Shown here: positions 47,410-63,608 of the stretch, in pieces
How the letters are laid out: the number at the start of each line of letters is the position of its first letter
Numbering within the stretch: position 1 is the stretch's first letter
NCBI GenBank assembly: GCA_003254925.1
Contig: QANZ01000236.1
Span: forward strand, 45,423-109,422
DNA length: 64,000 nt
Source: Chamaecrista fasciculata
Taxonomy: Eukaryota > Streptophyta > Magnoliopsida > Fabales > Fabaceae
Reading direction: 5' to 3'
Program-made: the position numbers and the translations under genes
The notes under the pieces: model-generated
What the model saw: only the letters and a program-made list of their open reading frames with translations
What the model was told of the DNA's origin: nothing
The model's database searches: none

Positions 47410-49002
47410 TCAGACGTCTTCCAAATTCACCGTCTTGGGAAAAGAATCAAGCAATCTACATATTTCATGTGCCTGTGGGTGAGATTGATCGCCTGCAAGA
47501 AACTCTTCAACTTCATTATTTACCTCTATTATGCTGCAACCAGGTTTCTTTTTCATTCCTGCTTCTGATATCATAGTTCTGACTCTGCTTGCCTCTACAT
47601 CCCACCCAGCTTCCTTATATATATTGTATGAAAGAACATGAGTTCCACAGTCAGCTACTCCCATATCAGCCACCTTCTTCCATACTCTGTTTCCAATGTC
47701 AACATTCTTATAAATCCTACATGCATTCAAAATTGCACCCCACACGTTAAGATCACCACCAGCAAGTCCACCCATCTTCTCTTCAATAAAACTTTCAGCT
47801 TCCTCCACCATACCGGCTCTGGACAAAAGATCAATGACACATGCATAATGCTCTACCTGTGGTTCAACCCCATAAATACTCCTCATATCTTCAAACAATT
47901 GAAGGCCTTCCTTTACCATCTTTGCATGTGTGCAAGCAGTGAGGACGGCAACAAAAGTAGTCTGAGTGGGCTTAGTCCCATTCATAACCATTTGATGAAA
48001 CAACTCTAATGATTTCCTTGCATCACCATTTAAAGCAACCCCAGATATCATAGCATTCCATGCTCCGGCATCTTTAGACATTATGCCCTCAAAAACACAT
48101 GAAGCTGATTCAACACACCCACATTTCGAATACATATCCACTAAAGCCGTGGCCAATATCGGATTCGACTGGAGATTGAACCGCTTCGCATACGAATGCA
48201 CCCACAATCCTTGCATGAGTGCACCAAGATGAGCACATGCTGTGAGTACAGTCACGAGGATTGACTCATTCGGCTTTATGCCCCTATCTTGCATCTCAGA
48301 AAACAAAGCTAGCACCTCCTTGAAGTTACTAACTCGGGAATATGCCGCCATCATTGCACTCCACGATACCACATTTCTCTCAGGCATTTCATCAAACAGC
48401 TTTCTGGCATTCTCTACATCCCCCATTTTGCCATACCCATCAATCATTGCTGTCCATAACACCACATCCTTCCTGGGAATTTCATCAAACAACAACCTCG
48501 CAGTTTCTAACTCACCATAAGCAGAGTAAAACTCAATAAATGCACATACCACAAAAGGGTCACCACAATATCCAAACTTAACAACATGGGCATGCACCAA
48601 ACGACCAATCCCTCTAAAACAATGATCCAGCACATTACAAGCTTTAATCAAAGGAGGGAAAGTATAATTATTGACTGCAATCCCGTCTTGCAACATATTT
48701 AAGTAGCATAATATAGCGCGCACTGGTGAATCTGCTTGAACGTAGCCTCTGATCATACTATTGTACATGAAGGTGTTGCGGTGACTGAGATTTGCGAAAA
48801 TTGCAGAAGCGTAGGAAAAAAACGAAATGTCGCCGGAGAAGGAGGTGGCGGCGGCGGAGAGAATCGGCGCGACGGCGTAGGGATTACGAGCGAGATGGCA
48901 TCTGAGAAAATGGGCGTGAATCTGCTTGAGCTGGATTAGGTGCTTGCATTTTTGCGCAAGCGCCGTGAGGAATCCTCCGTTCCTAACGGATTCTTGAATC
49001 AT
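47410..49002 (-). CDS. Pentatricopeptide repeat protein, PLS class with E/E+ domain
   Basis: RNA-binding PPR protein, most members of which act on organelle transcripts, often in C-to-U editing. 530 residues from one intronless frame. The start contains LTALAQKCKHLIQLKQIHAH. Successive P, L and S repeats follow (for example NTFMYNSMIRGYVQ, DVVLWTAMIDGYGKMGDVENARKLFDEMPERN, VVSWSAMMAAYSR, NPILATALVDMYSKCGCVESASCVFE). The C-terminal E/E+ region includes VWGAILNACRIYKNVDIGNRV, YNIYKEAGWDVEASRVRTMI and KKPGCSIIEVNNEVEEFLAGDQSHPQ. There is no DYW domain, so an editing role would need a partner. An organelle target peptide is not obvious. Convergent with the GT14 gene 443 bp away. Confidence 0.95.
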   Translation of the reverse strand: MIQESVRNGGFLTALAQKCKHLIQLKQIHAHFLRCHLARNPYAVAPILSAAATSFSGDISFFSYASAIFANLSHRNTFMYNSMIRGYVQADSPVRAILCYLNMLQDGIAVNNYTFPPLIKACNVLDHCFRGIGRLVHAHVVKFGYCGDPFVVCAFIEFYSAYGELETARLLFDEIPRKDVVLWTAMIDGYGKMGDVENARKLFDEMPERNVVSWSAMMAAYSRVSNFKEVLALFSEMQDRGIKPNESILVTVLTACAHLGALMQGLWVHSYAKRFNLQSNPILATALVDMYSKCGCVESASCVFEGIMSKDAGAWNAMISGVALNGDARKSLELFHQMVMNGTKPTQTTFVAVLTACTHAKMVKEGLQLFEDMRSIYGVEPQVEHYACVIDLLSRAGMVEEAESFIEEKMGGLAGGDLNVWGAILNACRIYKNVDIGNRVWKKVADMGVADCGTHVLSYNIYKEAGWDVEASRVRTMISEAGMKKKPGCSIIEVNNEVEEFLAGDQSHPQAHEICRLLDSFPKTVNLEDV

Positions 49003-49378
49003 GTATGATTATGATTCTCAAACGCATTTCTTAGTTTATAACACAACTGATGGATATGTCAAGATGATGGTTGAATTGAAGTATTCAACCCTTTGATTTT
49101 TTTCATCCACTCTTTCCATTAATTTGGTGATTGGAGTGTCAAATTGAGTAGAAACTAGTGGTAATCCCCACTAACTAGTTTCTAACTTCAATTCATACGG
49201 TAAGTTTAGATAGGACATACTCAGTACTCACTTACCTAGTTTATTATATAGGAATTAGTACTTTTAGGGTAGGACTAGGATGTAACTTAGTTCTTTATTT
49301 CCTTTCTTGCAATTTTGTCCCTATAATATTTTTAAAAGTTTTATTCTTTAGTTCCAAACTTACTTTAGGGTTTGATTG
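49003..49378. other. Upstream region of the PPR gene
   Basis: Probable promoter/leader; no specific element named. Confidence 0.3.
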
Positions 49379-49698
49379 ATGAGAAAACTTACTATTTGGT
49401 CTCTGAATTTATCATGAGTTAGCTAATCATTCTTGAATAATCAAAACATACCACTCAATCTCCGAATTATTGCAATTGTCAACAATTTGATCATTGAGGA
49501 TCAAAAAATAAAAATTTAATGCAAATTTAAAGACAAAAAAATAGTGATCTAGTATAAATTTAGAGACTAAAAAGTATAAAATCAATTTAAATTCAGGAAC
49601 CAAATCATCACTAAGGACAAAATAGTTGACAATTGAAATACTTTAAGGATTGATTAGTTGACTCGATGTAAATTTAGGAATCAAATAGTAAGTTTTCT
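49379..49698. mobile_element. MITE with 'gagaaaacttactatttgg' terminal inverted repeats
   Basis: Left end gagaaaacttactatttggt; right end the inverse 'aatagtaagttttctc'. The similarity extends for about 30 bp. Flanks ttgattgat and ttgatttag are similar over 7 of 9 bases, suggesting an old 9-bp duplication. Related copies at about 34.86 kb and inside the small Helitron at 41.24 kb. Confidence 0.65.
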
Positions 49699-49907
49699 CT
49701 TGATTTAGCTTTATTTGCTAACGGTCTCAATTGAGTAGAAAATGAACTTATTAAAAACAACTCATAGCTTTGAACTCATCGTATTTAACTTGAAACGAGA
49801 AAGATATGACTAACATCGCTTGTACGTATGTGAAACAAGTAGCCCACTTTCACCGTCTAATTTAATTTTGTTTGTTGATGGTCCCAATTAGACATAAAAA
49901 GAACTCG
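49699..49907. repeat. Family A repeat fragment
   Basis: Carries 'aacggtctcaattgagtaga', 'acgagaaagatatgac' and 'gttgatggtcccaattaga', the interior motifs of the long ggtcc repeats. Confidence 0.5.
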
Positions 49908-50282
49908 TCAACAATGTTGTCAAGATCGAGATCTTACTTAAGATCGAAAGAGGTATAAAATAGATCGAATGGTAGGATCAGAACCATAAGGTCCTACAGA
50001 TTTTAAAAAACATAGATATATACTATATAAAGTAACATAATATATTTTAAATATCTACACATAAAGTTTATTCATACAAATAAATAATTAATATTCATAC
50101 ACAATATTTCGGCCAAAAAAAATTCATACACAATATATTTATCAATTAATTAATTTGAATGCATCAAATATATTATTTTATTTTTTATTTTTATTTTTTA
50201 TTAAATATACATATAATTAACGTAATTAATAATATAAAAAATCATTTATAAGCATAAAATTATTTAAGAGTTGTCATATTTT
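49908..50282. repeat. Dispersed repeat, copy 2 (shared with 28.1-28.5 kb)
   Basis: Left end 'caatgttgtcaagatcgaga', then strings shared with the 28 kb copy in the same order. The right end is cut off at the start of the next element (50283). Confidence 0.65.
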
Positions 50283-50640
50283 AATTAAGTATGTTTAAAG
50301 TTTTGTTTTGGTCTCTCAATTTTTTTTTGTTCTTTCTTGATTCTTTAAGTTTTCAAAAAGTTTTATCATTGATCTCTAGTTCTTTTCTATCCATTGAAAA
50401 GAGGAAAAAGTTAACTTTAATCTCTAAAAAATTTTATTATTTTTTTTGCATTAAGGTTCTTTTTATTTTATAATAGGATCAAACAATAAGAAAAAAAAAC
50501 GAATTGAGATTTTAATTGATTTCGCAAAAAAAAAAACACAATGAATTTCTTTTTCTTCTTCTTGTTGAAAACTTGAGGAACCAAAACGGAATGAAAAAAA
50601 AATTGAGGTATCAAAATAGAACTTTGATCCATCAAACATT
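50283..50640. mobile_element. Foldback element bordering the reductase pseudogene
   Basis: Left arm 'gttttgttttggtctctcaa', right arm its inverse 'ttgaggtatcaaaatagaac'. An internal 'tttataataggatcaaa' string is shared with the arms of the 1.5-kb element at 55.0-56.5 kb. Its right edge lies four bases from exon 4 of the reductase pseudogene, in the place where exon 5 should be. Confidence 0.65.
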
Positions 50641-50775
50641 GAACCTTCGAAGAGTGGATTTTAGGTCTCTTTCTTCCTTATAATTGAATGCAGCATCAAA
50701 TCCCAGCTTGTCTTTCAGCAATTCCACCTGTAGTGAAAAATAAGTATTCCTATGTTTTATTAGTCTTTTTTTTAA

Positions 50776-50959
50776 GGGTCCTTCTAACATGTGCCCTTAA
50801 GGCACATGTTAAGGTTTCTTTTAATTGGTCAAGTGAGTTTTTAAACATTAAAAAATATCTTTTAAATGAACTTTCGTAGATTTCAAGATATGAGATGCTC
50901 TACTAACCAATCAAAAGAAACTTTAACATGTGCCCTAAAGACACATGTTAGATAAATCC
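50776..50959. mobile_element. MULE-type MITE with perfect 9-bp target duplication
   Basis: Terminal inverted repeats of about 55 bp. The left arm includes ctaacatgtgcccttaaggc and 'tttcttttaattggt'; the right arm is the near inverse. Ends GGG and CC. Flanked by tttttttaa at 50767-50775 and 50960-50968. Each arm is itself palindromic around 'acatgtgcc..ggcacatgt'. Sits in an intron of the pseudogene. Confidence 0.85.
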
Positions 50960-51078
50960 TTTTTTTAAAGCTGATCAATGCAAGATCAGTTCAAAAAAAG
51001 ATATATGCATATATTATGTAGCAGAAACAGAAGTCAACCACAAAAGAAATACTCAATAAAAAAAAAAAATCAATTTCA

Positions 51079-51252
<174 letters not shown>

Positions 51253-51339
51253 TCATAGCCCACTGAATCCTGACACATCCAAAATGAAAATGGCACCACC
51301 CAACTCTTAATTTTGATGATCTAGTAAGATATATATCAT

Positions 51340-51630
51340 AGGTTAAATTATACTTTTGGTCCAATAACTTTTTTTAAGATCTCAATTTGATCTCATAACT
51401 TTTTTTGTTGTAACTTTAAATCTCATATCTTTTATTCAAGTCTCATTTTTGTCCCATATTTTTTAGTCAAGTTGCAGAATTGATTCCATATTTTTTGGCC
51501 AAGTTACAGGATTAGTCTCATGCATTTGCAAAAGGTTCGACATTATGGAACTTTTTGCTAAGATATGGAATCAAATCGGCAACAAAAAAGAAAAAACCGT
51601 ACCGGGCCAATTTTGCATCTAACCAAAAAT
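51340..51630. repeat. ggtcc foldback element truncating the reductase pseudogene
   Basis: Starts 'taaattatacttttggtcc' and has 'gatctcaatttgatctcata' and 'tttttggccaagttacagg' strings of the family at 34.2 kb. The right end ('gcatctaaccaaaaat') joins directly to the four surviving codons of exon 1, so part of the element or gene has been deleted. Confidence 0.65.
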
Positions 51631-51642
51631 ACTCACTTCCAT

Positions 51643-52070
51643 GCCTCACAATTCACAAACTCACTCACTCACTCTTTTCCTTCTATCTTGATATGGATTA
51701 CATCATCTTTTCCTTCTATCTTGATATGGATTACCGATGATGAAGGTATATCTTTTATTTTTGGTAACTTGGAAAAACGACAAAAAGCTTCTTATCGGAA
51801 CGATGCCAATCCTTTAATTTAAACACATGCCAGTGCCACAAATTTGGAAGTATAAAAAAAGCACCCACAAATTAATTTAATGACTATTAACTGAATCTTT
51901 TCAATATGGATTATCTATCCTGTGCACATATATGCTCCATATACTTTTAACTGTATGGATGCATCTTAACTTCATTGGACAGATCATGTCGGAATATTTT
52001 TGGATATATATTTAATAAAAATATATATATAAATATTTTTTGTTAAACCATGATTTTCTTCATATATCTG
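51643..52070. other. Former promoter region of the reductase pseudogene
   Basis: The first 120 bases ('gcctcacaattcacaaactc', 'cttgatatggatta') match the upstream regions of the intact reductase copies, with one short duplication ('tccttctatcttgatatgga'). No gene. Confidence 0.45.
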
Positions 52071-52076
52071 TGTAAG

Positions 52077-52205
52077 GGTTCAGGCGAATTCTAGTTTCAT
52101 TCACGTCGATAACAAATAGTTAAAACCTCCCAACAATATCGGCTCTAATTGAACCTTGGTCCTCTCACGTGAGCACTCACCTACCACGTTGCACCAAATT
52201 AGTTA
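52077..52205 (-). mobile_element. Probable tRNA-derived SINE
   Basis: On the minus strand it reads TTGGTGCAACGTGGTAGGTG (A-box region), then 'aaggttcaattag' (B-box region) and a plausible body. No target duplication was identified, so this is less certain than the SINE in the SEC11 intron. Confidence 0.45.
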
Positions 52206-52289
52206 TGTAAAGCTATTTATATTGTGGGAATCCAGTTTGCAATTTTTGGGTTCTAATTGATAATTAACCTTTAGTTTCTGTAAAAATTT

Positions 52290-52650
52290 GTATCCTATTA
52301 TTGATGCAAATATTATTTGTGAGACTTTCTTTGAAGTTTTACTCTTTAGTCTCGGATTTACTTTAAAGTTTGATTTGATTTTATTTACTAACGGTCTACA
52401 CTGATTAGAAGAAGAATTTGTCAAAAGTAACTTATAGCTTCGAACCGCTCATCATATTTGATCAGAAACAAAAAAGATATGATCAACATTACTTGTTTGA
52501 CTGTGAAACAAGCAGTCCACTTTCAAAGTCTAATTTGATCTTATTTGTTGATGGTTCCAATTAGACTTAGAAAAAACTCATCAAAAGTCATTTAAAACAA
52601 GAGAGATATGATCTTATTCCATCGTTAGGGACTAAAAATGAAACTTAAAG
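52290..52650. repeat. Family A repeat fragment
   Basis: Contains 'tttactaacggtctacactg', 'agagatatgatcttattcca' and 'ttgatggttccaattagact', the interior motifs of the long ggtcc repeats. Terminal arms unclear. Confidence 0.5.
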
Positions 52651-52767
52651 CGATCATTTGTGAATTAACATAGCACGGGCACTCACTCATACATGAAGAA
52701 GAGTAACAATGCTTTTGACATCATCATATACATCACAATCACAAATAACGATCACTCACTCACTCAC

Positions 52768-54794
<2,027 letters not shown>

Positions 54795-55268
54795 GCCTCA
54801 CAAACTCACTCACTCACTCACCCTTTTCTTTCTTTTTTTCTTGATATGGATTGCCGATGATGCAGGCATATCTTTTAATTTAAAGATAGCCACTAAATAA
54901 TGATTACATATCTGATGAACAGAACCGAGGGAGGGGCCCCTAAGAAGATAAATATAAGAGTAAATTATAGGCCAAAGTCCTATTTTGGTCCCTCAGTTAT
55001 ATTCAATGTTTCAAATTGGTCCCTCAGTTATTTTTCGTTTCATATTGGTCTCTCAATTTTTCAAAACTTGACACAGTTGGTCCCTCAAACGTTTTCCATC
55101 AATTTTCCGTTAAAAAAAGAAAAATAAACTTTCAGCTCCCAAATGTTTTTATTTTTTACATTAAGGTATTTTCTTTTTATAATAGGATCAAAACGTAAGA
55201 ACAAAAAATAAATTAAACTTATAATTGAATTTAAATAAAAACCATCTCTCTCTCAATCCCCCAAAAAA

Positions 55269-55520
55269 GGGTGAGTCTATAATGCAAAGTTTGATTCTTG
55301 ATATGGGATGCAATGGGTCATAAGCCAATAAAATAATGACACGTGGAAAAGTTAGTTGTATGTAACTCATGGTGTGATTCCATACACAGTTTTGATTGGT
55401 TAACAAAATTATTATTTTTTTATTATTTTTCAGCATTAAATTTCATCAATGGCTATAATTATGCCACATCAGACTTTGCATCCCATGTCAAGAATTAAAC
55501 TTTGCATCTTAGACTAACCC
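55269..55520. mobile_element. MULE-type MITE nested in the Pack-MULE-like element
   Basis: Terminal inverted repeats of about 45 bp with few mismatches: the left end begins gggtgagtctataatgcaaa, the right end is the inverse of gggttagtctaagatgcaaa. Flanked by the perfect 9-bp repeat cccaaaaaa (55260-55268 and 55521-55529). It interrupts what looks like the leader of the captured carboxylesterase fragment. Confidence 0.9.
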
Positions 55521-55548
55521 CCCAAAAAAAACCCTATTATCGCCATCA

Positions 55549-55857
55549 ATGTCTTCCACCGAATCTCCTTCAACCACCACTACCACTAAGCCCTTCCTCC
55601 CATGGAAGACTCGCCTCTTCGTCTCCTTCCTCTCCACCATCACCGACACCTCTCTTCGTTCCGATTTCACCGTCGATTGCTGTCTCATGAACTTCCTCGA
55701 CCGCAAATCTAACCCTAACCCTATTAACGACGTCAGTTCCTCCGAAGAAAGCAGAGAGAGGAGGCGAATTTGCCGAAGCGAGAAGAGAAGGAAGAAAGTG
55801 TGTGACAGATCGTCGAATGACGTCAAATTGTTGGAAGAAAGGGTCGGTGGTGGTTGA
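55549..55857 (+). pseudogene. N-terminal fragment of a plant carboxylesterase (CXE18-like)
   Basis: 102-codon frame. It begins MSSTESPSTTTTTKPFLPWK and continues with TRLFVSFLSTITDTSLRSD and LMNFLDRKSNPNPINDVSSS, the opening of plant alpha/beta-hydrolase carboxylesterases (LPWKTRL...LL/NFLD...PVN-VS-SSD). After that the frame turns basic and loses similarity. The HGGG oxyanion motif and the Ser-Asp-His triad are absent. A captured fragment inside a transposon; the assignment rests on the short N-terminal pattern. Confidence 0.6.
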
Positions 55858-56458
55858 AGTGGAAGTGTCGAAAGGAAGAAGATGAAGAGAAAGAACAGTG
55901 GGGGTGAAGAGAGAGATTTTTTTTTTGTTTAAATTCAATTATAATCTTAATTTATTTTTTGTTCTTACGTTTTAATCCTATTATAAAAAAAATNAAATGC
56001 AAAAAAAAAAAACACAAAATAAAAGCAAATGATAGAGGGACCAAAACTGAAAACGGAGAAAAATTAAAACCCATCGGAAAACGTACGGAAATCGCGGAGA
56101 AACTCAAAAACTCATCCAAAAACACAGAAAAATTCCATTTCATGAAGAATTCATGGATTAGGGGCCAAGATATAAGGTTTGACAATCTTCAGGGATGCTC
56201 TTTCACTTTTATTTTGATAGTTAGGGACTAAAATGAAAGGGACTTGAAGTTTTCAAGACTAAACTGTAATTTAAAATAGACAGAGGACTAATGGTGGGAG
56301 GTTCTCAAAACATATGGGACCAAAACTGAGACAAAAAAAGTTGTAGGACTGATTTGGGAACTGGAGCAAAGTTACAGGACCAAATTCGAGACAAAAAAAG
56401 TTATAGGACTGATTTGGGAACTGGAACAAAGTTATAGGACCAAATTTGCACTTTGGCC

Positions 56459-57228
56459 TTTTTTTTATTAGGCTCTCTACCACATTTTATTTCCTTACAT
56501 ATGTCATTTTCCCAGGTCAGTTTGCATGTGGGTTCTACTTTGTTTGCATGTACTGTTATTTGACGTGTTCTGTATCATTTCCAAGTGGTTTTATCTTTCC
56601 TTCTTTTCGGCCTCTTTTGCAAAATTTGTTTGCATTTTCCTTTCCATATATGGTTCAACATATTAGAGAAAACAACTGCACGTGGTCATCCACACATTAC
56701 ATTAATGCAAACTACACATTTACAACATATTTTCTTAGATGAATATATTATGAAAAGTGGATAATTGGTTTTATAGTCAAACAAGTAAAATTTGGTCATA
56801 TTTTTCTCGTTTGAAGTCCGAATATGACGAGTTTAAAATTATGTGCTAACTCCTGAAAAATTCTTTTCTCTACCGGTTGAAATCTTTAACAAATTAAATA
56901 AAGTTAAATCGCATATCAAAAGTAAGTTTTGAACTAATTTAAAAAAGTATAAAAATAAAGTAAGACCGATCTAAAACAAATGAAATATAAGAAAATAATT
57001 TGAAGTTTTGATCAATTCTAAAAATTTTTTTATCTTATCAAAATTCTCAGTTTTATTATTGAATCTACGCTTGACCAAATATTTTACCGTTGAATCTAAG
57101 CTTGACTGAATAAAAAATGGAAGGTACTAAAATAAAATTTTGATCTTGATTAAAAGAAATACATCTTAACTTATTTTAAGGTAGAAGCAATTCTTATAGC
57201 GAAAATAATCGCTAAGAGACAATCAAAT
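56459..57228. repeat. Duplicated flank and family A fragment upstream of reductase copy B
   Basis: 56460-56585 ('aggctctctaccacatttta', 'cagtttgcatgtgggttcta') recurs at 60045-60175 upstream of copy C, showing that spacer DNA was duplicated with the genes. 56760-56960 has family A motifs ('tggtcatatttttctcgttt'). Confidence 0.6.
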
Positions 57229-57231
57229 TAA

Positions 57232-57411
57232 GGGCATGTTTGGGTGGCCATTATCTTTTCATTACAATTTCATTATCCTCATTTTCATTACATAACTTCG
57301 GGCCTGTTTGCCTTAACATTATACTTTTATTATCTTTTCATTATCCCCATTTTCATTACATAACTTATTACAGTGCTATATGGGTGTTTGTTTTCCAANC
57401 CAAACACACCC
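57232..57411. mobile_element. Tourist-type (PIF/Harbinger) MITE
   Basis: Ends GGGCATGTTTGG and CCAAACACACCC, flanked by TAA on both sides (57229-57231 and 57412-57414). The interior has two copies of 'cattatcctcattttcattacataactt' type sequence, so it is internally duplicated. One N at 57399. Confidence 0.75.
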
Positions 57412-57602
57412 TAAATCAACTCATAGCTCATTGAAATTATTTATAAATGCTATAACTGCAAATGTATAATACACGGTAATGTTATTCTTTTCACAAATGA
57501 TGATCATTTGTGAATTAATTTACCATGGACACTCATAAATGAAAAAGTAATTATGCTTTTGACATCATCACTTACAATCACAAATAACAAATACTTATCC
57601 AC

Positions 57603-59380
<1,778 letters not shown>

Positions 59381-61113
59381 GCCTCACAAACTCACTCACA
59401 CTTTTCCTTCTTCTTCTTCTTCTTGTTATGGATTGGTAAATTGAAAAACGACAAAAGCTTCTTATCGAAACGATGCAATTCCTTTAAATTTGTGTGGATT
59501 CTTAAACACAGCCACTAATTAGTAGTTAGATATCTAGTGAACAAAACAGAGGGAGGGGTCCCCTAATAATAATATGCATATGATGTGTTGGAAAATCTAA
59601 TATTCTAATGTTAATGAACCCTTTGCTGTTTTCATGTCTATATGTGTTATTTTATTTTGATAATTTTTTAAAAAAAATTGTATTAAATGCTTTATTATTT
59701 TTAGTAACTTGTAATTTCGTATTATGCTTTAAATGTTGATATTCATGAGTTGCAAATGTATTTTGAAAAGTTTTTATCATTATTTGCACATGTTCAAAAT
59801 CATATTCTTATATATATATATATATGAAAATATTCTTAATTTACTGCACCTTATTAAATGCTTGATTATATCAATTCATTCACATGCTTTTTGGAACGAT
59901 CTTAATTGACTTATCTAATTGCCTATTTTGTGACTTATTAATTGCTTGATTATAATCTTAATTTATTTTTTGTTCTTACGTTTTGATCCTATTATAAAAA
60001 AAATAGGTTTTGATCCTATTAATGTTTTGCGCATGAGACTTTTTTTTTTATTAGGCTCTCTACCACATTTTATTTCCTTACATATGTCATTTTCCCAGGC
60101 CAGTTTGCATGTGGGTTCTACTTTGTTTGCATGTACTGTTATTTGACGTGTTCTGTGTCATTTCCAAGTGTGTTCTGTGTCACTCACCCTTTTCCTTCCT
60201 CTTCTTGAATTCTTCTTCTTGTTGTTATGGACTGGTGATGAATGTATAAAAAAGTAATAAACATGCATTCTCACTCATACATATGATTTCCATAAACTTT
60301 GTTATTTGTTGTTGTGCATTCTCACTACTTGTTGTTATGGACTGGAGAAAGAATTTTATTACTTTCATAGTCTTACCCGACTCAAGTGTGACGATTAATC
60401 ATGGTCTAGACCCGATAAAATAAATAGATGAAAGAAACTCATGATTCTAACAAAAAAAAACTCAATTATAATTTTTATGTTTTTTATTTATATAGAATTA
60501 GTGAAAAGAAAAAAATGAGACAGAAACAAATTTCTTAGTGCCACCCAATTTGAAATATTTCAATAGCATGGAATATCAATAAAAGAAAAATAGAATGGAG
60601 GCCAATAATTGGCAAGCTTATTGAGTTTGTTGTTAACTTCTTTTAAGAGGAAAAAAGAAAATGAATTATTAGGCTTCAAGTTCTAAATTCGGTCTTTGTC
60701 GTTTTCATTACACTTTTTAGTTGCCTCAAAACAATAAAAGAGAGTTTCAAGGAAAAATTATACATGTCAAAATCATTAAATACATTCTTTAGGCTTCTAG
60801 TTCTAAATTCAGTTCTTGTCGTTTGATTTTTGTAATGATTATTATTAGCCAAGTGGATTAGACTCTTGTCTTTCTCATAGATATTATTAGCCAAGTTGTT
60901 GCATTAACTTATAAACAATGACCAGAGACGATCAAACCATTATTTATTATGATTATTTATAGATGCTATAGCTGCTAATGTAATATATATGTATATGGTA
61001 CTGGTGCTATACTGCTATTTAAAAAAAAGGTGACCTTTTTTTGGTTTTCAAAAATGATCAACTGTGAGTTATTTGTGAATTCATGAAGAAGAAACAGTGA
61101 GTTTAATTTGACA
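59381..61113. other. Spacer between reductase copies B and C
   Basis: The promoter-proximal part (59381-59590) resembles that of copy A, including 'gagggaggggtcccctaa'. 59940-60180 carries part of the right arm of the Pack-MULE-like element ('tgttcttacgttttgatcct') joined, with the end of the element deleted, to the same flank as at 56460-56585. 60660-60850 has a direct repeat of 'ttctaaattcggtctttgtcg'. No gene. Confidence 0.55.
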
Positions 61114-63068
<1,955 letters not shown>

Positions 63069-63608
63069 GACTCTTACAAACTCACTCACTCACTCTTCTT
63101 CTTCTTCTTCTTCTTGTTATTCTTATATGGATGGTCGATGATGCAGGTATATCTTTTATTTTTGGCAACTTGGACAGCGACAAAAGCATCTTATGGAAAT
63201 GACGCCAAGTCGCCTACCCACTATGGACTATTAAGCAGAACCACTAAAAGATGCTTTTGTTGACAAAAGCCATCTCCGGTACCCACTATGGACAAAAAGA
63301 TATAGGATAAATCTGCAATCTGACCAAAAGATATGGGACAAATCTACAACTTGACTAAAAGATATGGAACAAATCTGCAACTTGACCAAAAGATATAAGA
63401 CCAAAAATGCAATGAAAAAATATACGAGATCAAATTGAGACTTGAGCAAAAGATATGAAATTAAAAGTACAATAAAAAAGATACGAGACTAAATTGAGAC
63501 CTGAGCAAAAGATATGGAACCAAAAATACACTTTTACAAATAAAAAAAATGGAAAGAACACATTGTCAAGAACCGAATTATATTAATCAACACTATTTTG
63601 AAGTCTAA
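63069..63608. repeat. Upstream region of reductase copy C with a ggtcc foldback fragment
   Basis: 63070-63200 resembles the leader and promoter of the other copies. 63285-63535 consists of repeated 'accaaaagatatgg' and 'aaattgagacctgagc' strings of the foldback family; only the right half with 'accaaaaatacacttttac' is present. Confidence 0.55.

Larger units (their letters stand above)
54970..56458. mobile_element. Pack-MULE-like element carrying a carboxylesterase fragment
   Basis: The ends are GGCCAAAGT and its inverse ACTTTGGCC. The arms are long and inverted: 'ttataataggatcaaaacgt' and 'caaaaaataaattaaactta' on the left recur inverted near 55925-55985. Between the arms lies a piece of an unrelated host gene (55549-55857) with its leader. 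The 9-bp flanks (taaattata and tttttttta) match poorly, so the insertion is old or the edges are altered. The gene capture plus inverted arms fit a Pack-MULE; no transposase is present. Confidence 0.6.

Noticed and set aside
47638-48939. Plus-strand frames over the PPR gene
   Set aside because: Antisense shadows of the PPR coding region without codon or domain support.
55509-55938. Minus-strand frames over the carboxylesterase fragment
   Set aside because: Only the plus-strand frame matches a known protein start; the others are shadows.
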